Positions 8,404-17,742 of a stretch of DNA of 18,936 nt are shown here, piece by piece. Source of the stretch: Thalassiosira profunda (taxonomy: Eukaryota; Bacillariophyta; Thalassiosirophyceae; Thalassiosirales; Thalassiosiraceae); NCBI GenBank assembly GCA_036939355.1, contig JALLAP010000440.1, positions 1 through 18,936 on the forward strand. The letters run 5' to 3'. The position numbers were made by a program, and so were the translations under genes. How positions within the stretch are numbered: position 1 is the first letter of the stretch; every line of letters begins with the position of its first letter. The notes below the pieces were generated by a model. That model worked only from the letters and a program-made list of their open reading frames with translations, was not told the DNA's origin and made no database searches.

Positions 8404-10742
8404 TCAAGATCCATGCAGATCATAAATCGTTTTGCCTTGGGTCGAATGCGTCTCCGGATCGCCCTTCGTCAGCTGCGGGAGAGCTGCATCCTGCTCGAGC
8501 GGGCCGTCAATTCCAGAGAAAGTGGCCGCCCTCTCTTGCTGTTTTCGCCTCTTCCTCGACAAGATGTAGAAGGCAGTTACTGCTGCAACCACAAGGAACG
8601 ATAGGACAAGCCCCAGTGCTATCCCAACCGAGCTGCTTTCCGACGAAGACTCGTCACTTTTGCTATGCACACATGCATACGTTGGCGTCGGCTCCGACCT
8701 CCTCAGTGATGCGTCGCCATTCTCTAAGCACACGCATCCCTGCCCGCAGTTGTGAGGCGTAGTGTGGCCGATGCTCTCCATTTCATCCTGCCTCATCCAA
8801 AACGAAGCCCTGCCTCCTGGTGTGGCCTTTGCGCTGCACGCAACTTGACACGAGAGATCGGTGGTAATACCAATGTCGCGGCACACCGGAAGGGCAGCAC
8901 ACGGGCCACCGTGGTGTAAGTCCTGGGCTGTGATTCCAAATGAGGTAATGCTTTCATCATTTCCGGCAAACTCCTCTTCTTCCTCAACGCCTAAATGCGG
9001 AGTTTGCACATGACCCTCGTAGTCGGTGGGAGATGCCTGGCCTTGGTGTCCTGTTTGGGCCGGTTTCGCCGGTCTCTGTGCAATCAGGCCATGCGAACAG
9101 CCCGCAGTGCGGCTCACTTCGCTGGCAACGGCATCGCTCCACAGCCCATGCTTGTCCTCGTCGGCTACCCAAAAGAAAGCGCCGCCGTTGCACGCGAACT
9201 CTCCGCCTTGAATCGTGCTGAGCTCCGACATGACGGCGACCGCATCCTTCGCATAAACTTGCCCCGTACAGACATTCAAGCAGAAACCCATCACAACCTT
9301 CCAAGGTTCGTTCTCGAACATATCATTCGCCAAGGACGCATAAATATCAAGGGTAGTGAGCCCATCCGAGCCCCAAACTGAGCTGACAGTTGCCAGTCCT
9401 TGCTTAGGAGTAAAGTATCCGTTATAAAACTGCGGCCTGTCGTGGGAAGAGAAAGGGCGGGATTGATGGTGAGGAACGAAAGCATCAAAACGATTGTGAG
9501 CACTCTGATGAAACTCACATGATGAAATCGAGGTCGCCGTTGCGTGCCGTAAGAATCTCGAAGTATTTGCTCGCCTGCCCCTGGTAAGGTGTCAGATCAA
9601 TGTCCATCTGTAATGCAGATTCGTTGCTTAGTGAGATGACGACTCGTGTTGCAAAGGCATACATTTGGCAACAATGCTCCCTCCACGTACCGGAGCGTGC
9701 GTAAGTTCGTAACGCCCGCGGTTGTACCCATTTTGTGCCTGAAGCCTGTCCAGTTTGATTCGTAGCTTGGCTGTCAAATCATTCAGGAATCTTTGGGCCT
9801 TCTCGTCGGAATAGAGGCTTGTCACCTGGTCGCAGCGACCGTCGACGCTCTGCTTCCCTCCGACATCGTAGCAGTACTGATATCGCAAATGAGTACCCAT
9901 ACTTCGTTGCGGAATGTGGATGTAAGGAGGGAGGCATGCGATTTCTCACCTCATAATCGATATCAATCCCATCGGCGTTGTGGCTGGCCACAAGGTTCAC
10001 AAGATCGGTCGAGAGTTGCTCCTGAAGTAACGCAGAAGGTAAAATTGAGAGATGAAGCATAACATAACCCAAATGATGTCGGTTGCAATGCTCACCTCTC
10101 TTCCAAAACAATTGTCCCAGCAGTTGTTTCTGTCGCCTTCGTTTCCGATAGACATGGAATCCGCGTGAGAAATATTGAGGCGTCAAAGGATATATGTCCA
10201 GTCCAAGCAAAACTCACCCGCCCAGTTGCCGCCCATTCCCGCACCGCCGAAGGAAAGGATGACCTTCTTTCCCTGGGCTCGCCACATATCAACCAAATCT
10301 TGCTGATTCTCGTTCTCACAGATTGGTACCACCGGTGCAACCGCGCACTGCTCATCGCACAGGTTCTTGTTCTCCGCCCACGTGTACGAGACCGCAAATG
10401 CAATTACAATGTGAGAGTAAGCGTCGACCATTTGGTCGGTCGGGCACTGGACGGCAGAGACGATGTGAGAGGCGCCGCACGTGACAGGGACGGCTTTATA
10501 TAAGGCAATCTCACCCTTTGCCAGTTCCCGACGTAGGCGATCAACCTCGAATCCTCGCCGTGGTCGGCGTCGTAGTTGAATCCGGACCCCGGCACCTCGG
10601 GCGGGCACTGGTTGCACCAGCCCCACTCGCTGCAGCACAGGCCCTCCTCGCAGGGTTTCTTTCGCGAGCACGGGCACGTCGTGCAGGAACCCCATTCGCT
10701 GCAGCAGTCGCCGCCGCAGTCCTGATCCGACGAGCACGACAT
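8404..10742 (-). CDS. Membrane-anchored GH18 chitinase with hevein-like motifs
   Basis: Seven exons: 10515-10742, 10218-10446, 10096-10136, 9950-10021, 9691-9876, 9519-9607, 8404-9436. All introns are GT-AG (68, 81, 74, 73, 83, 82 bp); the product is 625 residues. Residues 1-50 hold two Cys-rich hevein-like motifs (CCSEWGSC, CCSEWGWC), likely chitin-binding. The GH18 barrel follows: LIAYVGNW, YSHIVIAFA, ILSFGGAGMGG, the catalytic DGIDIDYE (D183-E190, acid Glu190), LDFIMPQFYNG, and a late GAFFWVADED. A Cys-rich juxtamembrane region precedes one membrane helix (about 552-574), a SRKRRK stop-transfer and a 45-residue tail. GH18 enzymes hydrolyse chitin by retaining, substrate-assisted catalysis. 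A type I surface enzyme is inferred, but no signal peptide follows ATG 10742, the first in-frame ATG; a hydrophobic stretch lies upstream without a start, so an upstream exon may be missing from this model. Confidence 0.92.
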
Positions 10743-11023
10743 GGTGGCTACGTTGGGTATGGTAGGTATCGTTGCAAGATGGACGTCGAGTAAAAGGAGG
10801 AGGATGAGCGGATGGAGGAGAGGTTTGTTGAGAGGGGGCTGGTCTAATTTGAGTACTGAATCCTTCGTACAATACTCTTCTACGAGACACCAAAAAATCT
10901 TTGCAAGTGCAACCTTGTGCAACCAAAGATTTTTTCGATCGCTGCATGCCGATCTCAGATGACGCCGTTGCACTTTGACACGATCCTTGCGAACCAGCGA
11001 GGCATCATAAAACCAACGCCATC
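10743..11023. promoter_or_regulatory. Bidirectional promoter between the chitinase and Kazal genes
   Basis: Only 281 bp separate the two start codons. Near the middle lies a perfect inverted repeat, AAAAAATCTTTG at 10892-10903 and CAAAGATTTTTT at 10924-10935, around a 20-nt spacer. The spacer holds GTGCAAC twice (10907-10913, 10917-10923), and the same heptamer occurs inverted at 10967-10973. These are candidate binding sites for a factor acting on both genes. The chitinase start sits in GCCACCATG, a strong initiation context. Confidence 0.6.
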
Positions 11024-13422
11024 ATGAAAACGACGTCCCCCTTCGCCGCCATCGCGGCCGTGGCCGCCCTCGTTGCCTCGTCCGCCTCCGTGGCCGACGC
11101 ACAGGTTGTTTGCACCACGGATTGGCGCCCGGTGTGTGGGGACGACGGGGTCATCTACAGGTGCCAGTCCGAGTATCGACATTGATGTGCGCGCTTTATT
11201 CTATCTACCACCTGTTGCTGACATTATCCTCTTATCTCAGCAACGCTTGCAACGCCGAAGCTGCCAACGCCACAGTTGCGTACGAGGCGGCTGGCGACGT
11301 CGATCCTGACGACGGGTGTGATCCTGACGCTCCTCCCACTACGCCTCCCGCAGTGGCATGCCCTGCCAACTTCGCGCCGGTGTGCGGTTCCGATGGCATG
11401 GTCTACAGGTGAGTTTGATAGAGTGCTACGAACGCTTTGTATCTGTTGTGGTCGCCTAACATCAACATTGCTCTCTTCTGCAGCAACGCGTGCGCCGCTG
11501 AAGCTAACGAGGGTGTCACGGTCGCGTGGGACTTCGTGGGCGAACCGACCAGCGACGAGTGTGACCCTGATACGCCTCCCACTCAGCCTCCCATCGCGTG
11601 CACCCTTGAATTCGCGCCAGTGTGCGGATCCGATGGCATGGTATACAGGTGCGTTTGATAGAGTGATCGTCTGCATTTATCTCTAGTGGTCGCCTGACAT
11701 CAACATTGCTCTCTCTGTCGTAGCAACGCTTGCAACGCTGAAGCTAACGATGCTGAAGTTGCGTACGACATCGCGGGCGAACCGACCAGCGAGGAGTGCG
11801 ACCCTGATACGCCTCCTACTCCGCCTCCCGTCGCGTGCACCCTTGAATTCGTGCCAGTGTGCGGTTCGGATGGCGTGATCTACCCGTACGTTCGATAGTG
11901 TGAGCATGTTTGTATCTCTGTAGCGGTCGCCTGATATCAACCCTTTCTCTCTTCTGCAGCAACGCTTGCAACGCCGAGGCTGCTGGAGCTGAGGTTGCGT
12001 ACGAGACGGCCGGCGACGTGACTGCTGGTGATGCGTGTGATCCTGATACGCCTCCTACTCCCCCAACCGTCTGTACCACTGATTGGCGCCCAGTGTGCGG
12101 CTCTGACGGAGTCATCTATAGGTACGTTCGAGTCTGCGACAGATTCACGTGCTTTGGTTTCTACCTGTTGCTGACATTATTCATGCTCTCTGCCGCAGCA
12201 ACGCTTGCAACGCCGAAGCTGCCGGAGCTGAGGTTGCTTACGAGGCGGCTGGCGACGTTGGTCCTGGTGACGAGTGCAATCCTAACGACCCTCCTACCCC
12301 GGAGGGCTGCCTCGTGGGCGACATCATGTACCAAGAGGGCGACTCCATCGGACACATCGGATTGGAATGCATCGACGACGTAGCTTACGACGCTCGGGCC
12401 TCGACTTGCGGGCCCGACGGAGAGATCGTCGAGACGGAAGAGGTGTTCAGCTGCAGTGGCAGCACGCCGTACTGCATGCAGTGCGGTCCGCGCGGCATCG
12501 GCGCGGCGCTTTGCCTGTCGTCGCCCGACCTCGGCGATCGGGACTGCGGCACCACCACTACTTCGCCACCTGTCGCTTGTACCGCCGATTGGCGGCCTGT
12601 GTGCGGTTCGGATGGCGTCATCTACAGGTACGTTCGACAGATAGACGCGATTGTGCTTCGTTTGTTTCTGTCTGAGCTGACATCCTCCTCGCTCTCTGCC
12701 TCAGCAACGCTTGCAACGCCGAGGCGGCGGGGGCCGAAGTAGCATACGAGGCAGCTGACGACGTGACTGCTGGCGATGCGTGTGTGGTCCTGGTGCTCCT
12801 CACGCCGTGCACCCTTGAGTATCAGCCGGTGTGCGGTTCGGATGGCGTGGTCTACGGGTGCGTTCGAGATAGTGAGACGACTGCTTTAGTACTCTGTAGT
12901 GGTCGCCTAACACCGAACTTGCTCTCTTCTGCAGCAACAAGTGCACCGCTGAAGCTAACGAGGGTGTCACGGTCGCGTACTACATCGTGGGCGAACCGAC
13001 CAGCGAGGAGTGCGACCCCGATACACCTCCTCCATGCACCAAAGAGTTTGTGCCGGTGTGCGGAGACGATGGCGTCATCTACAGGTACGCACGCTTGTGG
13101 CAACACTGATACAATGCTCGCTTGGTCTCCAACAGTCTTATCTGACGCCAACCTTGCTCTCTGTCTCAGCAATGCTTGCACCGCGGGAGCTTCTGGGGCC
13201 AAAGCTGGCTGCGAACTGATTGGCGACGTGACTCCTGGCGAGGAGTGTGATCCTGACGCATCGTGCCCTACTACCACTACTCCCCCCACTGTTGCTGTTG
13301 ATCCTCCCATCCCTCTGGATGCTACTGAGCCAACGCCCGCCCCCAGCAGTTCTGCGACTTCCGGCACCGTCAGTCTGACAGGCATTGCGGCGGCTGGCAT
13401 GGTTGCAGCCATTTTGGCCTAG
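11024..13422 (+). CDS. Secreted eight-domain Kazal-like protease inhibitor, probable GPI anchor
   Basis: Nine exons: 11024-11160, 11241-11408, 11484-11648, 11724-11885, 11960-12121, 12199-12627, 12705-12857, 12935-13084, 13170-13422; the product is 592 residues. Residues 1-26 are a signal peptide ending SVADA. Eight domains follow the Kazal core C-x7-C-x10-C (e.g. [20 protein letters not shown]), each ending in one more Cys. The usual first and fifth Cys, which pair with each other in Kazal folds, are both absent. Pro/Asp-rich linkers (DPDTPPTP) join domains. Exon 6 carries an extra ~85-residue Cys-rich segment between domains 5 and 6. A Thr/Pro stalk and a hydrophobic end (SLTGIAAAGMVAAILA) suggest a GPI anchor. 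By alignment with avian ovomucoid domains, the P1 residues are Thr, Ala, Leu, Leu, Thr, Ala, Leu and Lys, implying targets of several specificities. It is divergent from the chitinase. Confidence 0.92.
11161..13169 (+). repeat. Eight related introns of the Kazal gene
   Basis: Introns at 11161-11240, 11409-11483, 11649-11723, 11886-11959, 12122-12198, 12628-12704, 12858-12934 and 13085-13169 are all 74-85 bp and phase 2. They resemble one another in sequence as well as position. Introns 2, 3, 4 and 7 share GGTCGCCT(A/G)A; introns 1 and 5 share ACCTGTTGCTGACATTAT; intron 6 is closer to the second group. The CTAAC/CTGAC common to them sits about 25 nt before the acceptor and is a good branch-site candidate. 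This supports spread of the domains by tandem duplication of exon plus intron. Confidence 0.85.
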
Positions 13423-13865
13423 AGAGAGGAATGTTTGTTCGAGGGATGATTGTTTGTGTTGATGCACAATGTTTGCGGCTACGAAGTAGAGAGTTGATGA
13501 GAGGACCAATCGAGTCCGCTAGCCATTTTGAGGCGCCGTTAGAGAATGACTGTTTTGCGATAATGAATAGAAGAAGTGGGTCTTCTAAGAGATCATGCCG
13601 CGGTACAAAGTTGGCTCGCCCACTCTGTCTTTCGCCTTCCTTGCCTCCTGCCGCTCTTCATCTCTTTGCTCACACTGCTCACCCAAGTGCTTACCTACGT
13701 ACATACGTAGATAGGGAGTAGGCAAACCCCAAACAACAAACAACAGCAACAGCAAAGCAACTCAAGCAACCACACCACCACACCTGGCGCCGCCGCCCTC
13801 AGCCGCCCTCTTGGCTCCTGGACCGCCACCCTCTCTCCCTGACGCAATCCCTACGCTTCCCCTTG
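13423..13865. other. Intergenic region and CAA-rich leader ahead of the glycosyltransferase
   Basis: No gene is supported here. A short inverted repeat, CTACGTA-CA-TACGTAG, lies at 13695-13710; a related TACGTAC motif occurs twice near 8264-8286, between the foldback element and the chitinase stop. From about 13725 to 13790 the plus strand is an A/C-only-looking tract of CAA/CAGCAA repeats, typical of an unstructured 5' UTR, so transcription of the next gene probably starts near or before 13725. Confidence 0.5.
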
Positions 13866-13906
13866 ATGGCGTCGGGTCGATGAATCGGTCTGGAGCCGAT
13901 TCCTAG
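13866..13906 (+). promoter_or_regulatory. Two overlapping upstream ORFs before the glycosyltransferase start
   Basis: ATG 13866 opens a five-codon frame ending TGA 13881-13883. ATG 13880 overlaps that stop (ATGA) and opens an eight-codon frame ending TAG 13904-13906. The main start at 13913 (GCGCCCATGG, a strong context) follows 6 nt later. If transcribed, as the CAA-rich leader suggests, these could lower or regulate initiation at the main ATG. Confidence 0.55.
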
Positions 13907-13912
13907 GCGCCC

Positions 13913-15669
13913 ATGGCGGAAATGGAGGGCGCAAACACGAGCTCGTCGGTGCACTCGGTGCACTCCGAGGATGCTCCGCGGCAGGCAAAACAGCTCACCA
14001 GGGCCTCCATCCTCCGATGGGTCCTCGCCATGGCCATCTTCCAGTTCTCCGTCGCGCCGATCTTCTTGCACCATTCGACCGTGCAGCCCCTGCGGCCGCA
14101 CCAGCTCCGGCACGTGAGCACCTCCTCGAGGCGCGTGGGCAAGAGAGCAACGCTCGAGANCCCTGCGGCCGCACCAGCTCCGGCACGTGAGCACCTCCTC
14201 GAGGCGCGTGGGCAAGAGAGCAACGCTCGAGACGGTCAAGTACGCGGTGGGCAATAAAGAGGCGTTCAATTTCGCGTACGAGGACGAACACGGCAGCGAC
14301 GTCATGTTGCCGCGGAATATAGGTGCGGCGGGCCGATCTCTCCTGCTGAGTGCGCTGGAGAAGCGGCCGGTGTGGGACGAGGAGATCGATCCCGAAGTCG
14401 AGGCGGAGCGGTGCAGGCGATACTTCATGTACGACAGCCCCACGAAATATTTTACAGACTACAAGGCCAGGAAGAGACGGAGGCTGTTCCTGGGATCGCT
14501 CATCGCCGATGATAGTTGGCATGCACTTGGGGCGGTGGCGATGGAAACGTTTGGGGTCTACGCGGCCGTGGCGTTTGTGGAGAGCAACCGCACCCAGACG
14601 GGCACGCCGCGCAAGCTGCGATTTGCAAACGGGACGATCGAGCACAATCTCCTCGTGGAGAGCAATCTGTTTGGCCCCAATACGCCCGTGCTCTTGGATC
14701 AGTTTATCCACGAGAAGGAGGTGCCGGGGAAAGGGCTCGTTCGTGAGCATATGCAACGGCACATGATCATCGATCTCTGGAAGAAGGCGGGGATGACGCC
14801 GGACGACATTGGCGTGCTGACCGATGCGGACGAGACGCCGACGCGGGACTTTTTGCGGGCGGTGCAAATGTGCGACATGCCCGAACTCGATCCCGAAGAG
14901 CAAGATTGCCACACGGCCAAGGTGATTGTATCGTCGATGGTNGTGCGACATGCCCGAACTCGATCCCGAAGAGCAAGATTGCCACACGGCCAAGGTGATT
15001 GTATCGTCGATGGTTTTCGAGGGCAGCCCTGAGTGCATGACCACCACTCGGAAATGGATGCACCCCGACCTGATATTGGGGAAATGCATTGATGGGATCG
15101 GAGATGACAAATACCGGCTGAAGAAATCGCAGAGGCAACACGGCGCGTGGAGGAGGAAGGAATTTACCCAAAAATTTACCAACTACAGCGGCTGGCCCAA
15201 AGGGAGGACGACGTACCCATTGTGGAACGCGGCCGACTTTCGGCGCGATCAGGGTGGCCACGCAATTTACTTCGAAGAGGTAGACTACCTCAAGTTTGGG
15301 ATGGGGCAGACGGGATATCATTTCCATAACTACTTTGAGACGCTGCGGCAACTGCGAAACAAGTACACGACGTACGGGCACGCGGTGGAGGGCGCACACA
15401 ACATGACAGTTGGCGAAATGCACCCTGATTTGGACGTCATGGTGGATTGCGTGCTGGGACGCGACACCTCTGGCAACAAGCATGAGACGCTGTCGACGCC
15501 ATTGGAGGAGTTCGAGGGACGGATACCCATTGCTTACGGACTGGAGGGGTATACGATGGCTAGGCACACGGAGCTCAAGAACCTTCTGCTGGAAGATAGG
15601 CTGGGGCACGATCGGACGTGGCACCACAATCCGCTGTCGAAGGATTGGTACGAAAATATCCCCAGTTAG
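13913..15669 (+). CDS. GT17-family type II glycosyltransferase
   Basis: Two assembly duplications interrupt the frame; the corrected gene is 13913-14159, 14233-14941, 15015-15669, encoding 536 residues with no intron. Residues about 33-52 (ILRWVLAMAIFQFSVAPIFL) form an N-terminal signal anchor, so the catalytic part is expected in the Golgi lumen. It has the GT17 landmarks: AFVESNRTQTGTPRKLRF (about 193-210), a block of acidic and His residues, and a DxD-type motif VLTDADETPTRDFLRAVQMCD near residue 280 (Asp280, Asp282). The best-known GT17 member is the animal enzyme (MGAT3) that adds bisecting GlcNAc to N-glycans, of nearly the same length. Plant, fungal and algal members have largely unknown acceptors, so the substrate here is not claimed. 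Confidence 0.85.
14088..14232. other. Assembly artefact 2: 72-bp copy, N, same 72-bp copy
   Basis: Bases 14088-14159 and 14161-14232 are identical around N 14160, in the glycosyltransferase coding region just after the membrane anchor. Joining 14159 to 14233 completes a Thr codon (A + CG) and continues the frame. Confidence 0.95.
14870..15014. other. Assembly artefact 3: 72-bp copy, N, same 72-bp copy
   Basis: Bases 14870-14941 and 14943-15014 are identical around N 14942, in the same gene just after the DxD-type motif. Joining 14941 to 15015 gives ...SSMVFEGSPECM in one frame; left uncollapsed, the gene appears as two overlapping ORFs. Confidence 0.95.
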
Positions 15670-16030
15670 AGCAAGTGGCGACGCAAACACACAACAATGC
15701 TTGATTCTATGTGGTGGTGTCCCGAGGCGGTGACAATACAACACATGCATGCAATCCACAAACAGAAGAGAGAAGGTGCGAGCTATGTGGGTTTCTATGT
15801 TAACTTCTATTCTGGGAGGATACGCACGCTCGTAGCGAGGGAAGTCCAACTTCCTTCGCAACAGCAGAGTGCAGTCCTAATGCAGGGCGCTCTTGGCAAA
15901 AAAATGTGCAATATCAGAGCATAGCGGTAGCAGCGGTGTTGGTACAGTAGAAACAAACGGCGACGAGCTGTGAAACAGGTCCAACCCTTTTCATGCGTCT
16001 TGGAGAGAGGGTAGGTCCAACCTGTCCCCT
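15670..16030. other. Convergent intergenic region (glycosyltransferase and CCHC-gene 3' ends)
   Basis: These 361 bp lie between two stop codons. Composition is more balanced than the genes. AGGTCCAACC occurs twice in direct orientation near 15976-16021. No supported ORF, RNA gene or element was seen. Confidence 0.55.
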
Positions 16031-17542
16031 CTAGCCCTTGAAGGACGTCGTGGCAAAAACGATCCCGTCGTCTCTGCATTGCAAAACGATATACACAACA
16101 ATGACGATGAGTGCGTTGGGAATGCAGAAGCAACGACGTGCAAATGCAAATGCAATGCTCACCTGGCCGGGTTGTTCACCAGGCCAATCTTCCGGGCCGA
16201 GCTCTCCCAGTACTTCACNCAAATGCAATGCTCACCTGGCCGGGTTGTTCACCAGGCCAATCTTCCGGGCCGAGCTCTCCCAGTACTTCACCTTGCCCCG
16301 GCTCGTGTCGATCTTCTTGTAGTGATCGTACCGCGCCCGGACCCCGTCCGGGACGTGGGGGCACTTCTTGAAGTGGATCCGCTGCCACGCGCACACCTCG
16401 CGGTAGATGTTCTTGAGCCGCAGCGGGTAGAAGGCCGCCTTGGACGCCACTGTGACCTTCTTGCCGTTCGGGCCTTTGGCATTGGGACGGACGTTGGCGC
16501 ACGCTGTGCAGCGGAGTCCAACGCGGCCGGGGTAGTGGCGGTGGGCAAGGGAGTTCGTTGACGGGACGAGGTCGGCGGTCATGGGGATGGAGCGGCGGCG
16601 CGTGACGAGGCGGCGGGTGGTGGACGTGGCGGTGACCGAGGTGCCAGTGGCGGACTTTTGCTTCTTGGAGGGGCGCTCGACGTACTCGTCGTCCTCGTCG
16701 TCGCTATCGTCGCTGTGCTCGGCCACGTCTGTATTGGGCACGACGAAGACCTCGAGGAGGTCGCGGCGGACGTATTGGTGGAGCCGATTCACCTGTAGAT
16801 ATGCATTGCATTGCAATAGAACAATGTGAGCATTGTCATTGAAATGTTTAGAAATGAATACATGATGTGCACGAGAATTTACCTCCTCCGCATCCTGGGC
16901 AATGGCGAGGCGGTTGGGGTGGACAAGGGAGTCGGACCCGGCAGAGGCGAAGATTGCCGGCGTGGGCGGGCGAGATTTTGACTCCTCTGGCGGCTCGTAC
17001 GCCTCATCCTCCTCGTCCTCCTCCTCCTCCCTCTCCTCGATTTGCATCATTTCCGCGGCCGAATCGGCGATTTCTCGGACGTCCTCGGCGGCAACGACGC
17101 CGCTCATCAACTGGCAGAGGATGCCGGCCGCATTCGTCACGTCGGCGGGCTCTTGCGCGAATTTCTTCGCAACGTCGTCGTTTTTCGCGGGCGGGGTTGC
17201 AATTGTCGCGGCCGCGTAGGCGAGGCTCGCGATGGCGTGCGCGTCGGCGTCGTTGCCGATGTAACTCTCGAAGGAGGAGGCGTTGGCGGCGGGCGTGCCG
17301 AGGAAGGAGGCGTAGGAGGGGAGGGCGGCGTCGACGAGGCGCTCGATCTCGGATAGGGAGGGTTGGGCCGCGGGGCGAGGGGGGACGGGGTGAAATTGGC
17401 CGGAGCGGGCGACGACGCCCCCCATCAACGCCGCCGAAGAGGCGAGGAAGAGGGCTTGCTCGGCCTCGTCGATGGCGGGCGTGACGACCGCGGGGGGCGC
17501 CGCCGCCGCGGAGTAGGATAGGGGCGGCGCGTCGTCCTTCAT
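16031..17542 (-). CDS. Protein with a putative CCHC zinc-binding domain
   Basis: Exons (minus) are 16883-17542, 16236-16792 and 16031-16073, giving 419 residues. Intron 1 is 90 bp (GTAAAT...CTACAG), AT-rich, and has no stop in frame, so an unspliced reading stays open. Intron 2 (GTGAGC...TGCAG) appears as 16074-16235 but includes assembly duplication 4; its true length is about 89 bp. The N-terminal half is Ala-rich, with an acidic run (EEREEEEDEEDE). A possible nuclear signal (RPSKKQK, about 260-266) follows the splice. The C-terminal domain begins HYPGRVGLRCTACANV and continues FYPLRLKNIYREVCAWQRIHFKKCPHVPD, with C315-x2-C318 and H360-x3-C364 as likely metal ligands, and ends KYWESSARKIGLV...DDGIVFATTSFKG. 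I have the impression this domain recurs in diatom proteins; its role is unknown to me. ATG 17542 is chosen; an in-frame ATG at 17656 would add 38 residues from lower-GC sequence. Confidence 0.75.
16147..16291. other. Assembly artefact 4: 72-bp copy, N, same 72-bp copy
   Basis: Bases 16147-16218 and 16220-16291 are identical around N 16219. The copy spans the end of exon 2 and the donor of intron 2 of the CCHC gene, so both the donor and the last coding bases appear twice. Collapsing it brings intron 2 to about 89 bp, in line with other introns here. Confidence 0.95.
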
Positions 17543-17742
17543 TGCAATCGGGTTGGTAGCGCTTGCTTTGCAAATCGGAGGTGAAGTGAAGAAGAAGAAA
17601 AGGAACGGTTTTTCCTTCCCCAGCGAAGTGAAACGCAACGACAGTGTACGCTCCATATCACGTGAAATCACTCGATTATCACGGTCAAAGCAGCAACAAA
17701 AACAAAAACTCAACGCTCAACGCTTCCGGCGGCGACCCCAAC
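17543..17742. promoter_or_regulatory. Bidirectional promoter between the CCHC and HMG-like genes
   Basis: Only 200 bp separate the two starts. The region is AT-richer than either gene. It contains one CACGTG (17659-17664) in ATATCACGTGAAATCAC, resembling the TCACGTGATTCAC motifs at the ends of the foldback element. An A/C-rich tract (CAGCAACAAAAACAAAAACTCAACG, 17691-17715 region) precedes the plus-strand start and looks like a leader. Confidence 0.5.

Noticed and set aside
10743..10973. N-terminal extension of the chitinase containing a hydrophobic LLHPLILLLLL stretch as a signal peptide
   Set aside because: The frame has no ATG upstream of 10742, only GTG at 10973, and the stretch is preceded by charged sequence; it may be 5' UTR or part of an unseen spliced exon.
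16793..16882. Reading through the 90-bp open segment as coding in the CCHC gene
   Set aside because: It starts GTAAAT, ends CTACAG, is AT-rich against a GC-rich gene, and removal keeps the frame; treated as an intron, though retention is possible.
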